64,000 nt of DNA from JASHUC01 sp035523875 (GCA_035523875.1 DATKPY010000011.1:3650-67649); one strand, 5' to 3'; shown: positions 35,931 through 44,687, counted from the first letter of the stretch. Program-made: numbers and translations. Notes: generated from the sequence alone by a model not told the origin.

Positions 35931-36662
35931 TCAGAACGTGCCCTCGAAGGAGAACTCGCGCCGTCCCTGCGCATCGGGACTGCCGAGGAACCGCAGGCCC
36001 TGCGCGATGTCGGCGGGCGTGCCGGAGCGAGCCGCGACCAGCGCCTGCACGGCGAAGCCCGGTTGCGGCGTCAGGCGCAGCGTCCCCTCGACCGAGAGGG
36101 GACCGCCGAGATCTGCGATCCGACCGACCGGCTCTCCGCCCGTAGCGGGCGGGAACGACAGCTGGTAATCCCCGAGCGGCTCACCGCTCGGGAAGGTGAG
36201 TCCGCGAAGCTCCACCTGGCCGCTCAAGCGCGTCACGCGTCGCCCGCGCCAGGCGAGCCTCGTCAGGTTCGCCTGCAACGAGGCGTGCTCGGAAAGCGGA
36301 AGCTGCGCGAGCAACCGATGGTCGAGCGGCAGCGTTGCGTGCACGTCGGCAGCGCTCCCGGCGCCCATCGGCGCAAGATCCACCGTCGCGCTCAGGCGGG
36401 TATCGGGACCGTCGAGATCGATCGCTGCGCTCAAATGGAGCAGCAGCAAGCGAAGCGGATGGACTCGCCAGGCGAGATCCCCGAGAGGCATCCCGCTCAC
36501 GCTGAGCCCGGCGCAGCCTCCGTTCCAGACCGTGCCCTCGAGGTCGGAGCAGGCAATGCGCCGCGGGAGTGCGTGTGCGGCCCACCGGGCGGGAAGCTGT
36601 GCGACGAGCACGACGAGGAATGCGGCCGCCGCCGCCGCGGTGATCGTTGCCCCGCGCGTCAT
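35931..36662 (-). CDS. gspN: Type II secretion system protein N
   Basis: A 243-residue bitopic inner-membrane protein with one N-terminal span (about residues 7-26) and a periplasmic domain with the LEGTVWNGGCAGL segment seen in GspN. It is the last gene of the gspGHIJKLMN operon and overlaps gspM as ATGA. Its precise role in T2SS assembly is not established in general, and many systems lack it. Confidence 0.85.
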   Translation of the reverse strand: MTRGATITAAAAAAFLVVLVAQLPARWAAHALPRRIACSDLEGTVWNGGCAGLSVSGMPLGDLAWRVHPLRLLLLHLSAAIDLDGPDTRLSATVDLAPMGAGSAADVHATLPLDHRLLAQLPLSEHASLQANLTRLAWRGRRVTRLSGQVELRGLTFPSGEPLGDYQLSFPPATGGEPVGRIADLGGPLSVEGTLRLTPQPGFAVQALVAARSGTPADIAQGLRFLGSPDAQGRREFSFEGTF

Positions 36663-37144
36663 CAGCGGGCGGCGCTCAGCACGATTCCCGCGTTGACGAG
36701 CCCGGGAGCACCGGCATTGTCGATCGTTGCGGACTCGACGCGCACCCCGTGCTCACCGGAAAGCCGCGCGAGCCAGCCGATGAGCGTATCGAACGGGGCC
36801 TTGTCGAGCCGCACGCGCAGCCCCCCCTGACCGCTCGGCTCGCTGCTCGCGAGCGATGATCCGAGGCCCGCTTCGCGGGCGGAGGCGTCGACGACCACGA
36901 TGAGCGAGCGCTGCGAGGAGGGGACGCTGCGAGGCGGCCCCGACTGCGCGAGGAGCGGCGCGACGCCGCGCATCCAGGCGAGATCGCTCTGCTTATGAGC
37001 AATGCGTACGTGCGCATGCGCGACGCTGCGATCGAGCGTGAAGAGCCCGACGCACAGTGTGACGAGCGCGACCGCCGCCGCCGCCAGCACCAAGCGGCGC
37101 TCGCGCTCGTTGAGCTTACCGAACCACTCGATCAGCGCAGCCAC
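36662..37144 (-). CDS. gspM: Type II secretion system protein M
   Basis: A 160-residue protein with the GspM plan: a short cytoplasmic N terminus (WFGKLNERERRLVL), one membrane span (about residues 20-40) and a periplasmic ferredoxin-like domain. It partners GspL in the inner-membrane platform. It lies 27 bp behind gspL and overlaps gspN. Confidence 0.87.
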   Translation of the reverse strand: MAALIEWFGKLNERERRLVLAAAAVALVTLCVGLFTLDRSVAHAHVRIAHKQSDLAWMRGVAPLLAQSGPPRSVPSSQRSLIVVVDASAREAGLGSSLASSEPSGQGGLRVRLDKAPFDTLIGWLARLSGEHGVRVESATIDNAGAPGLVNAGIVLSAAR

Positions 37145-37171
37145 GCGGTTGCCTCCGGCGAGCGGGCTTGC

Positions 37172-38431
37172 CTACGCCCGGGGCCTGATCTGGATGTGAC
37201 CTTCATAGCGTTGTCCCGCCGCGGTTCCCGAGGTGAGGTCCGCCTGCCAGCCGGCGGCGCGCAGATTCTGACTCAACCGGTCGAGCACCTCCGCATTCGG
37301 CGCCGCGATGGTGAGGTCGACCGAGCCATCGCGAAAGTTGAGCGCTTGCAGCTGCGTACCGTCCGCACCGAAGTGGGCGTGCGCGAGCGCGCCGAGGGCC
37401 GCGAGCAGGCCCTCGCTCTCGGCTCCCGCGCGCACGGCTGCGAGCCGCCGCTCCATGCGACGCCGTGCGTCGATTGCATTGTGCTCACCGGGCATGGCGG
37501 CACGAAAGGTGTCGTCGATCGCGGCATCGAGCGTGCGCTCGGAGCGCTGGAGCGAGTAGAGCTCGGCCGCGCCGCCCGCCGCGTGCAGCACGATCAGCGC
37601 GCCGAGCAGCGCCGCCGCGAGCCGCCATGCCTTCCAGCTGCCCGCGAGCGAGCTCGTCTCGCCGTACGGGCCCTGCAGCAGATTGATGGCTTCCAGGGCG
37701 GCGGCGGGCACACGCTGTGCGAGGAGCGCGAGGGAGCCCTCCGCAAGCAGCTGCACTTTGATCCCATCGAAGCGCTCGCGACGCGCTTCGACCTCCTGCG
37801 AGCACTGGTGCCACTCCGCCGCACCGGTATAGAGAACGAGACCGCTGCCGCTGCGGTCGGCGGGCGCGGTCATCTCCCCGGGCGCCGGCGAGATGAGCTC
37901 GAGCGCCTCCCCGAGCGCGCTCAACGGCAACGTGAGCGGCAGACCGCCCGCGGGGCGCACGACCGCCGAGTCCTGCTCGAGCAGCGCCACCGCTTGGCCC
38001 GGATTCGCCGGGATCAGGTCGCTCGCGGCATAGAGCGCATCCGCGCTGAGCCCAGCGGCGCGCAGCGCCCCGAGCCACTCGCTCATGAGCGAGCGGGTGA
38101 CAACCGCGACGGGCGTGCGGCCCCCGGGCAGGGGATGTTTACCCACTGCGAAATGCAGGCTCTCGATGTCCTCGGCAAGCTGCTCCTCGAGCGCGTAGGG
38201 AACGATCTGTTGCACCTTCATGCCCGACTTTAGCGGCACCTCGACCGCCGTGATGAGCACGTCCTCGGATGGAACGATTGCGCACACGCGGCGCGCGGCG
38301 CCGAGCGCCGCGGCTTGGGCGAGCGGGCCGTGCTGCTGCGGAGCGACCACGCGCCCGGCGCCGTCGCACACGAGCCATGCGGCCGCGGTATGCGGTTCGC
38401 GAGGGAGCCGGATGAGAAGCCACTCTGCCAT
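37172..38431 (-). CDS. gspL: Type II secretion system protein L
   Basis: A 419-residue inner-membrane platform protein. The N-terminal cytoplasmic half (about 1-240) is the actin-like domain that binds the GspE ATPase, a single span lies at about 260-285, and the periplasmic C-terminal domain (about 290-419) pairs with GspM. The segment VPYALEEQLAEDIESLHFAVG (about residues 80-100) is characteristic. The cognate gspE and gspF genes are not in this window. Confidence 0.9.
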   Translation of the reverse strand: MAEWLLIRLPREPHTAAAWLVCDGAGRVVAPQQHGPLAQAAALGAARRVCAIVPSEDVLITAVEVPLKSGMKVQQIVPYALEEQLAEDIESLHFAVGKHPLPGGRTPVAVVTRSLMSEWLGALRAAGLSADALYAASDLIPANPGQAVALLEQDSAVVRPAGGLPLTLPLSALGEALELISPAPGEMTAPADRSGSGLVLYTGAAEWHQCSQEVEARRERFDGIKVQLLAEGSLALLAQRVPAAALEAINLLQGPYGETSSLAGSWKAWRLAAALLGALIVLHAAGGAAELYSLQRSERTLDAAIDDTFRAAMPGEHNAIDARRRMERRLAAVRAGAESEGLLAALGALAHAHFGADGTQLQALNFRDGSVDLTIAAPNAEVLDRLSQNLRAAGWQADLTSGTAAGQRYEGHIQIRPRA

Positions 38432-38455
38432 CGGTCATTCCGCCGCGAGCATCGA

Positions 38456-39457
38456 TCAGTCCGCCGTGAAGGTGCGCTGGATCACGTGCACCTTGTTCTG
38501 CTCGCGATGCAGGAGACTGTACAAGTAGAACCGCGCGCTGCCAATGTTGACGATGGTCGTCAGGCGAAAGTAATCCGACTGCTGCCCGACGGCGGTCACA
38601 CCGAGGCTGTTCGCGGCCCCGGGCGAGCTCTGGAACGGCGCCTGGTACTCCTGCAGCGTCGGATAGCACCCATCACTCTGGCGCTGCTTCGCAAGGGTCT
38701 GCGGATCGATCGTGCTCCACTGCTTCTCGCCGGTCGGGTTGAGCGCATCGAGCACCTGCCCGGAGGCAGTGCACACATTCACCCGCGTGCCGCGCGGCAG
38801 GGCTGCCACGTACGGGGCGAGCTGCGCGTAGCGCACCGGCCCGAAGCCCGGAAGCGCGAGCAGCTCACTCGTGCTCGTGATCTGGCGATCGGCCGGCCGG
38901 TAGGGGGGCGTCTGTGCGAGATAGACGCTGTCCTCGGCGCCGTCCGGGCCGTCGGGGATGCTGTCGGCGTCGATCCAATCCGCGAGCATATAGGCCCATT
39001 TCGTCTCGAGGCCGAGATTCTGCAGCAGCGTTTGAAACGCCTGCAGCGCATTGGGGTCGATCTGGCCGTGGTCATCGACCAGATTGTTGAGATTGAACCG
39101 GTCCTGCAGGTCCTCGAGTGAGGCCTGGAGTGTCACGCCGGGGGTGATCTCGACCGGGCCGTAGACCTGGGCCCACGGCTGGTTGAGCGAGTCGGCGGGC
39201 GAGCCCGCGCCCGTGCCGGTGCCCGTGGTCGTGCCGCTGCCAGAACTCGTGCCCATGCTGCGGCTTGCCTGCAGCGCGTAACCGGCGATCGCCTCGGCAG
39301 CCTCGGCGACGAGGATGCTCTGATCGAGCCACATCGCCCCCGCGCCGCGGGCAGCGGTGAGCGCGGTCTCGTAGCCGATGGTGACTGCGATGATCGTTCC
39401 GAGCGCCACCAGCAGGATCGCAGTGAGGAGCGCGACGCCCCGCTCGTGCCGCCTCAC
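38456..39457 (-). CDS. gspK: Minor pseudopilin GspK
   Basis: A 333-residue large minor pseudopilin that sits at the pseudopilus tip with GspI and GspJ. The prepilin site lies at G7|V8 in RRHERGVALLTAILLVALG. The helical insertion domain and the LLALPGFGPVRYAQLAPYVAALP region are typical. A Gly/Ser/Thr-rich stretch near residues 62-77 is an unusual loop for the family. The GTG start at 39457 overlaps the gspJ stop; a longer upstream frame is a gspJ shadow. Confidence 0.9.
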   Translation of the reverse strand: MRRHERGVALLTAILLVALGTIIAVTIGYETALTAARGAGAMWLDQSILVAEAAEAIAGYALQASRSMGTSSGSGTTTGTGTGAGSPADSLNQPWAQVYGPVEITPGVTLQASLEDLQDRFNLNNLVDDHGQIDPNALQAFQTLLQNLGLETKWAYMLADWIDADSIPDGPDGAEDSVYLAQTPPYRPADRQITSTSELLALPGFGPVRYAQLAPYVAALPRGTRVNVCTASGQVLDALNPTGEKQWSTIDPQTLAKQRQSDGCYPTLQEYQAPFQSSPGAANSLGVTAVGQQSDYFRLTTIVNIGSARFYLYSLLHREQNKVHVIQRTFTAD

Positions 39458-40326
39458 GTGGGGACCTCGATGATGCGCACGATCTTGCCCCAGTCCTCGA
39501 GCTCCAGAGTCACCTGAATCGCGAGCGGCCGCATCCGCAGCGTCGGATTCGCGGCGAGCGGCGAGAGAACGACGTTGGTGAGCGGCGGCCATTGGTCGGT
39601 CCATTGGCGCGTATCGGTGAGGTAGGCGAACGTGATCGACTTCACATGATCGAGCAAATCCCGGCTCACCGGATCCGTCGCCTGTGCCACGTCGAGCTCG
39701 GGCCAGTGCAAACGCTTGAGCGTGCCGTTCTCGAGGCGGTAGGAGACCCGCTCGAGGGCAGGGCGCTGGATCCCGGCCGGGTTCGCCCAGCCGGCACGCG
39801 TGAACACGATGAGATCGACGCCGTTCGCGTCCGCGGAGCTCGAGCTGCTCGCGCTCGATGAGCTCGATGAGCTCGATGAGCTCGAGGAGTCCGCGAAGTC
39901 CGATCCGAGCGCCGCGCCGGATGCGCTCGTGCTCGAGCTGCCCCCGAGCGTGCCTGTGCCAGCGGGCCCACCGAGCGCGCTCGCGCCGAGCCCCCCCGCC
40001 GCCGCGCCGGTCCCGTTGAGCGTCACACCGTTCGGACTGCCCATGAGACAGGGCAGAGAGCTCGCGCCCAGCGGGTCGCGCACCGGGCGAGGGGCGAGCT
40101 GCGTGAAGTCCTGAACCATGATCCGGACCGTGTTCTCCACGGCGACCAGCCGTTGCTGGCGGGATTCCAGGGAGTCGCGGTCCGCGAGGGCTTGATTGAT
40201 GGCGCCGTAGCCCATCGCGAAGATGATTGCGGTGATGAAGAGCGCGACGAGCAGCTCGATCAGCGTGAATCCGCCGGCCCGATGGCGCGCATGCGGCGCG
40301 GGGCGACCCAGTCGCGCGCGGGTCAT
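39454..40326 (-). CDS. gspJ: Minor pseudopilin GspJ with a large low-complexity insert
   Basis: A 290-residue minor pseudopilin. Prepilin cleavage is predicted at G19|F20 in AGGFTLIELLVALF, followed by the hydrophobic helix. Residues about 96-168 form a Gly/Ala/Thr-rich and then nearly pure serine linker (12 serines, one Ala, then 5 more serines, near 147-164), encoded partly by a 9-bp tandem repeat. Typical GspJ proteins have about 200 residues and no such insert. The flanking pseudopilin core appears intact. It begins two bases before the gspI stop codon on the operon strand. Confidence 0.88.
   Translation of the reverse strand: MTRARLGRPAPHARHRAGGFTLIELLVALFITAIIFAMGYGAINQALADRDSLESRQQRLVAVENTVRIMVQDFTQLAPRPVRDPLGASSLPCLMGSPNGVTLNGTGAAAGGLGASALGGPAGTGTLGGSSSTSASGAALGSDFADSSSSSSSSSSSSASSSSSADANGVDLIVFTRAGWANPAGIQRPALERVSYRLENGTLKRLHWPELDVAQATDPVSRDLLDHVKSITFAYLTDTRQWTDQWPPLTNVVLSPLAANPTLRMRPLAIQVTLELEDWGKIVRIIEVPT
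39854..39889. repeat. Tandem 9-bp repeat encoding the GspJ serine tract
   Basis: Three exact copies and one variant copy of CTCGATGAG (plus strand) in a row. Read on the minus strand in the gspJ frame this gives Ser-Ser-Ser triplets. The unit is a multiple of three, so copy-number change would lengthen or shorten the linker without a frameshift. Confidence 0.85.
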
Positions 40327-40327
40327 C

Positions 40328-40867
40328 TCAGGGCGCCCCCGTGCTCGGCGGTCCGGTCGGCGATGCGGTGCCGAGGCCGGGCTGGCCGGCTCCGAAGCGA
40401 TTGGCGCCCGTGCCGCTCGCGCCGTTCTCGGGCGTCGCCGGCGGCGTCGGCACGTACTCCTCGTAGAGCGACATGAGCTGCGGCGGCGCGACGGCGTTGC
40501 CGATCGCACCGGTCACCGATCCGATCCACGGCGCCTTGGTGCCCTCCGGGGTATCGGCGAGCTGGACGGTCACGTCGATGCGCAGGATTCCCGGGAAGCC
40601 CCCGTCGGAGACTTCCTGGTGCCAGCGCCAGTGACGCCCGGCATAGTCGAGCTCGCCCTCGCTCGAGCCGTTGGTGGGCGGCTGGGTCTGCAGACGCGTC
40701 GCGGCGAGCTGGTTGAGCGCGATCCACTGCGCAAAGGTCTTGTCGCGCAGGTAAGAGGCGGTATCGGCGGAGGAGCCGAGGGTGCCGAGCACCGCCGCCA
40801 TGCCGATCGCGACGATGGCGAGGGCGACGAGCACCTCGATGAGCGTGAAGCCGCCGCATCGTCTCAC
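40328..40867 (-). CDS. gspI: Minor pseudopilin GspI
   Basis: A 179-residue minor pseudopilin with its prepilin cleavage site very close to the start (G6|F7 in CGGFTLIEVLVALAIVAIG). The GTG start at 40867 overlaps the gspH stop (GTGA). The C-terminal tail of about 45 residues is Gly/Pro/Thr-rich (from about residue 134) and exceeds the usual 120-130-residue length, echoing the low-complexity insert of GspJ. Confidence 0.88.
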   Translation of the reverse strand: MRRCGGFTLIEVLVALAIVAIGMAAVLGTLGSSADTASYLRDKTFAQWIALNQLAATRLQTQPPTNGSSEGELDYAGRHWRWHQEVSDGGFPGILRIDVTVQLADTPEGTKAPWIGSVTGAIGNAVAPPQLMSLYEEYVPTPPATPENGASGTGANRFGAGQPGLGTASPTGPPSTGAP

Positions 40868-41454
40868 GAGTTCCTCCCGGCTGCCGCGCGGACCTTGATG
40901 CGGTTCTGATCGTCGGGCACGAGCGTCGCGCTGTGATCGGTGCCGTCGCGCTCGAGCGTGAGCGCGAAGGAGGTGAGATCCCCGTTCGAGAAGATCATGA
41001 TGTGCGGCTTGTAGGCCTGCGGGTTCGCCTGGCGCTCCTTGAGCTCTTGCGCCGCCGTGTTGAGGACCACGTCGTGGGACTCGATCGTGAGCTCGATCTT
41101 CAGGCCCTCCGGTAGCGCGCGCGCGCGCAGCGCATCGTCGCCGCTGTAGTCCTCCCACAGGTTGGTGAGCGGGTCGAAGACGACGAACCGGTACCCGTCC
41201 TGCGTGCAGAACAGGCCGAGCTCGCGCGTCTGGAGCGCGGCCTGGTCGCGCGCGTAGTTGAGAAGCTCGACGAGCCGGTCGCGCTCGGTGTCGAGCTGCC
41301 GGTCCGAGCCGAGCACCGAGAGCGACAGCACTGCACCGGCGGCGATGATGCCGATGATCACGACCACGACGAGCAGCTCGACCAAGGTGAAGCCGCGCGC
41401 ACGCTGCCCCGCCGGTGCGGCGGCACCCGTCGGCATGTCCTCGCGCCGAGGCAT
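40864..41454 (-). CDS. gspH: Minor pseudopilin GspH
   Basis: A 196-residue minor pseudopilin. The prepilin site is RARGFTLVELLVVVVIIGI (cleavage after G21). The beta-sheet domain has RDQAALQTRELGLFCTQDGYRFV, typical of GspH. It lies 18 bp behind gspG and belongs to the pseudopilus that pushes folded exoproteins through the outer-membrane secretin. Confidence 0.88.
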   Translation of the reverse strand: MPRREDMPTGAAAPAGQRARGFTLVELLVVVVIIGIIAAGAVLSLSVLGSDRQLDTERDRLVELLNYARDQAALQTRELGLFCTQDGYRFVVFDPLTNLWEDYSGDDALRARALPEGLKIELTIESHDVVLNTAAQELKERQANPQAYKPHIMIFSNGDLTSFALTLERDGTDHSATLVPDDQNRIKVRAAAGRNS

Positions 41455-41472
41455 ACCGCGGCTCGCCCAGCC

Positions 41473-42009
41473 TCAGGGCGTGCCCGCCGGCGTCCCGGTC
41501 CCGCCGCTCGTCGCGCTGTCCGCGTTCCAGTTGCCGATCACCGAGCTCGTGTCCGCGCCGCCTTCCTGACCGTTAGGCCCGAGCGAGTACAGGTCGTACT
41601 GGCCACCGTGGGTCCCGGGATAGACGTATTGGTACGCGTTGCCCCACGGATCCTTGAGGGAGTTCGCGCCCTGCTGCAGGTAACCCCCGGCACGCCAGTT
41701 CCTGATCGTCGGATCGGCCGGCTGCTGCACGAGCGCCTGCAGTCCCTGATCGGTGGTCGGGTACTTGAAATTGTCCAGCCGGTACATCGTGAGCGCCGTG
41801 CCGAGCGCCTGGATGTCCTGCTTCGCCTTGGCGACGCGCGCCTCCTCGACGTGGCTGATCACGTTCGGAACGATCATGGCGGCGAGCAGACCGATGATGA
41901 TCACGACCACCATGATCTCGATCAGCGTGAAGCCCCCCGAGCGAGTGCGGTCCGCGTGCACGCGCGGCAATTCGACAGCGTTTTCCAAGGCCGAGGCTGA
42001 GCTGGTCAT
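41473..42009 (-). CDS. gspG: Major pseudopilin GspG
   Basis: A 178-residue major pseudopilin with an unusually long leader (about 26 residues) before the cleavage site in RSGGFTLIEIMVVVIIIGLL. The C-terminal calcium-binding region DPWGNAYQYVYPGTHGGQYDLYSLGPNGQEGG is intact, and a Gly/Thr-rich tail ends the protein. I chose the ATG at 42009. It is the first gene of the visible gsp operon and divergent from the rhombosortase gene. gspC, gspD, gspE and gspF are not adjacent. Confidence 0.93.
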   Translation of the reverse strand: MTSSASALENAVELPRVHADRTRSGGFTLIEIMVVVIIIGLLAAMIVPNVISHVEEARVAKAKQDIQALGTALTMYRLDNFKYPTTDQGLQALVQQPADPTIRNWRAGGYLQQGANSLKDPWGNAYQYVYPGTHGGQYDLYSLGPNGQEGGADTSSVIGNWNADSATSGGTGTPAGTP

Positions 42010-42156
42010 AGATTCGCACCCGTGGTGCACGCAAGAAACCGAGTGGCCCTCGATCATAGCAAATGCCCCTTAACCGGCCGGTCGCCGTGTCGCAATCCTG
42101 TGGAGAGCCTCTCGATCGCATCCATCGCAGCGCCCGAGTGTGGTAGAGAGCCTCCA

Positions 42157-42768
42157 ATGTCCGCGAACGCCCAAGGAGGACTCCACCGCACGCTGCGGTC
42201 GCTGAATTGCGACGGCGGCCATGGCATCGCGCTCGCGCTCGCCTGCGCGCTGCTGCTCGCGAGCGAGATTGGCGGCGATGCGGCGCGCCGCGCGCTGCGT
42301 TTCGACCGCGGCGCCGTGGCGAGCGGCGAGTGGTGGCGGCTCGTGACGGGGCACCTCGTGCATCTGAGCCTCTGGCATGCCGTGCTCAACTCCCTCGCGC
42401 TGGCGCTGCTTTGGGCACTGTTCGAGCGCGACTACACCCCGAGGGACTGGGTCCTGGTTCTGGCGGGGGCCGTCGCGGCGATCGATATCGGGCTCTGGAT
42501 CGGTGATTCGACTGTCCTCTGGTACGTCGGTTCCTCGGGAGCACTCCATGGCGTGCTCGCGGCGGGTACGCTCGCGCACCTCAAGCGCCGCGAATGGGAT
42601 GGCTTGATCCTTGCGGTGCTGCTCGCGAGCAAGCTCGCCTACGAGCAGTGGGTGGGCCCGCTGCCCTTCGTCACCGGAGCGACGGTCGTCGTCGATGCGC
42701 ACCTGTACGGAGCGCTCGGAGGTCTCACCGTCGCGCTTGCACTGGGCACGCGGCGCAAGCCGCTATAA
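42157..42768 (+). CDS. rrtA: Rhombosortase (rhomboid-family intramembrane protease)
   Basis: A 203-residue multi-span membrane protein of the short rhomboid branch. The nucleophile is S127 in VGSSGALHG (GxSG), the catalytic histidine is H182 in AHLYGALGG, and H74/N78 in LWHAVLNSLAL correspond to the helix-2 residues. Rhombosortases process proteins with a C-terminal GlyGly-CTERM tail, and known targets leave the cell through type II secretion. Its position, 147 bp from and divergent to gspG, fits that pathway. No GlyGly-CTERM protein is encoded in the window. Confidence 0.85.
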   Translation: MSANAQGGLHRTLRSLNCDGGHGIALALACALLLASEIGGDAARRALRFDRGAVASGEWWRLVTGHLVHLSLWHAVLNSLALALLWALFERDYTPRDWVLVLAGAVAAIDIGLWIGDSTVLWYVGSSGALHGVLAAGTLAHLKRREWDGLILAVLLASKLAYEQWVGPLPFVTGATVVVDAHLYGALGGLTVALALGTRRKPL

Positions 42769-42769
42769 T
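42764..42769 (+). promoter_or_regulatory. Consensus -10 element before fabD
   Basis: A perfect TATAAT overlaps the rrtA stop codon 53 bp before the fabD ATG. The -35 region is weak (TTGCAC at 42737-42742 is too far), so this is only a candidate start for the fabD-fabG transcript. Confidence 0.4.
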
Positions 42770-42821
42770 CGCGCACCTTTTGGGCGTGGGGGGCCTCGGT
42801 CCTCGGGGAGCCGTCGAGTTC

Positions 42822-43784
42822 ATGGCGTTTGCATTCGTCTTTCCGGGTCAGGGGTCGCAGTCGCTCGGCATGCTGGCCTCGCTCGAGCGGGAGCCGGCCG
42901 TGCGGAGCACGTTTCAGGAGGCCTCGGCCGTGCTCGGCTACGACCTCTGGAGGCTCACGCAGGCCGGTCCCGAGATGGAGCTCAATGCAACCGAGAACAC
43001 GCAGCCGGCGATGCTCACCGCCGGTGTGGCGCTCTGGCGGACCTGGCGCGCGCGGGGGGGTCCGCTGCCGAGTGTCGTCGCCGGCCACAGTCTCGGGGAG
43101 TTCACCGCGCTCGTGTGCGCGGGCGCACTCGATTTTTCCGCCGCCGTCGGGGTGGTGCGCCTCCGCGGGCGCGCCATGCAGGAGGCCGTGCCGCCCGGAA
43201 GCGGCGCAATGGCCGCGGTGATCGGGCTTGACGAGGCGCAGGTACGGCAAGCCTGCGCGGTGGCCGCAGAGGGTGCCGTCGTCGAGCCGGTGAATTTCAA
43301 TGCACCCGGACAGATCGTGATCGCAGGCGAGCGCGCGGCCGTCGAACGGGCGATCGAGGCAGCCCGCAAGGCGGGCGCGAAGCGTGCCGTCGCCCTTACC
43401 GTGAGCGTTCCGGCTCATAGCCGCCTGATGCAGCCGGCCGCCGAGCGGTTGGCCGTGGAGCTCGCTCGCGTCACTCTGCACGCGCCGCGCGTGCCTTTCG
43501 TGAGCGCCGTCGACGCCACAGAGCACGGCGAGCCTGCGGAGCTGCGCGCGTTACTCGTCCGTCAGCTCGCCGCGCCGGTGCGCTGGCACGACACGGTGCG
43601 CGCGCTCGCCGGCCGCGGTGCTCGGGCGATCATCGAATGCGGACCCGGGAAAGTCCTGACCGGGCTTAACCGCCGCATCGCGCGCGGAGCGGATCTCGTG
43701 TGCCTCGCGCTCGAGGACTCAGCGGCGATCGAGGCCGCGCTCGCCGCCGTTCGCAACCCGGAGACCGTCCATGCTGGAGAATGA
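42822..43784 (+). CDS. fabD: Malonyl-CoA:ACP transacylase
   Basis: A 320-residue enzyme that loads malonate onto acyl carrier protein for fatty-acid synthesis. FVFPGQGSQ (about residues 5-13), the active serine S90 in AGHSLGEFTAL and the histidine in VPAHSRLM are canonical. The C-terminal ECGPGKVLTGLNRRI is also typical. I used the ATG at 42822. It overlaps fabG by 14 bp. The usual upstream neighbours rpmF, plsX and fabH are absent here. Confidence 0.95.
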   Translation: MAFAFVFPGQGSQSLGMLASLEREPAVRSTFQEASAVLGYDLWRLTQAGPEMELNATENTQPAMLTAGVALWRTWRARGGPLPSVVAGHSLGEFTALVCAGALDFSAAVGVVRLRGRAMQEAVPPGSGAMAAVIGLDEAQVRQACAVAAEGAVVEPVNFNAPGQIVIAGERAAVERAIEAARKAGAKRAVALTVSVPAHSRLMQPAAERLAVELARVTLHAPRVPFVSAVDATEHGEPAELRALLVRQLAAPVRWHDTVRALAGRGARAIIECGPGKVLTGLNRRIARGADLVCLALEDSAAIEAALAAVRNPETVHAGE

Positions 43785-44511
43785 CGTGGCGCTCGTGACC
43801 GGGGCCTCGCGCGGTATCGGCCGGGCGACCGCACACGCGCTCGCGCGCGCCGGCGCGCGCGTCATCGGCACCTCGACCAGCGCGGAGGGCGCCGCCGCGA
43901 TCACCGCCGAGATGGCGTCGCATGGATACAACGGCCGCGGCATCGTGCTCGACGTCGCGAGTGAGAGCTCGCTCGCGAGCCTGCTCGGCGAGCTCCAAGC
44001 CGGTGACGGGCTGCCGACCGTGCTGGTCAACAACGCCGCTATCACGCGCGACGCGTTGCTGTTGCGAATGCGGCAGGAGGACTGGGACCAGGTGCTCGCG
44101 ACCAACCTGACGGCCGTGTTTCGCCTGTCGAAGGCGCTCCTGCGGCGGATGATGCGCGAGCGCCGCGGGCGTATCGTCAACGTCGCCTCCGTGGTCGCGC
44201 TCACCGGCAATCCCGGCCAGGCGAACTACGCGGCCGCCAAGGCGGGATTGTTGGGGTTCACGAAGTCGCTCGCGCGCGAAGTCGCCTCGCGTGGAATCAC
44301 GGTCAACGCGGTGGCGCCCGGCTTCATCGACACCGACATGACGCGCGCGCTCAACGACGAGCAGCGCACCGCGCTCACGGGACAGATCCCGATGCAGCGC
44401 CTCGGAACGCCCGAGGACGTGGCGGCGGCCGTTGTCTTTCTCGCCTCGCCCGCGGCGTCCTACGTCACCGGCGAGACGCTGCATGTCAACGGCGGGCTGT
44501 ACATGCCGTGA
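43771..44511 (+). CDS. fabG: 3-oxoacyl-ACP reductase
   Basis: A 246-residue short-chain dehydrogenase that reduces 3-ketoacyl-ACP with NADPH. ALVTGASRGIGRATA is the cofactor motif and NNAAITRD follows at about residues 86-93. The catalytic set is S138 in NVASVVAL with Y151 and K155 in NYAAAKAG. The ending ETLHVNGGLYMP matches FabG proteins. Its ATG lies inside fabD. Confidence 0.95.
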   Translation: MLENDVALVTGASRGIGRATAHALARAGARVIGTSTSAEGAAAITAEMASHGYNGRGIVLDVASESSLASLLGELQAGDGLPTVLVNNAAITRDALLLRMRQEDWDQVLATNLTAVFRLSKALLRRMMRERRGRIVNVASVVALTGNPGQANYAAAKAGLLGFTKSLAREVASRGITVNAVAPGFIDTDMTRALNDEQRTALTGQIPMQRLGTPEDVAAAVVFLASPAASYVTGETLHVNGGLYMP

Positions 44512-44657
44512 CGGAGCGGTGTGGGTGGAGTACGATCCCCCGCGCTGCGCGCAGCCTGCGTTGGATTATCACCACAGCGTGCGGGACGACCGGCTTCGGG
44601 GTCGGCGCGGCGCGCGGCGGTTTCGCCAACCAATACAGCCACTCGCAGGCTCGTCGT

Positions 44658-44687
44658 GTGGCACCCCCAAGGGTGTTCCCCTACAAT
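44658..44687 (+). promoter_or_regulatory. Candidate acpP promoter
   Basis: GTGGCA (44658-44663) and TACAAT (44682-44687) are 18 bp apart and lie about 55 bp before the acpP start, in the 231-bp gap behind fabG. A separate strong promoter would suit the high demand for acyl carrier protein. Confidence 0.45.

Noticed and set aside
39854..39889. The gspJ tandem repeat as a phase-variation switch
   Set aside because: The unit is 9 bp, so changes keep the reading frame. It could alter linker length but not switch the gene on and off.
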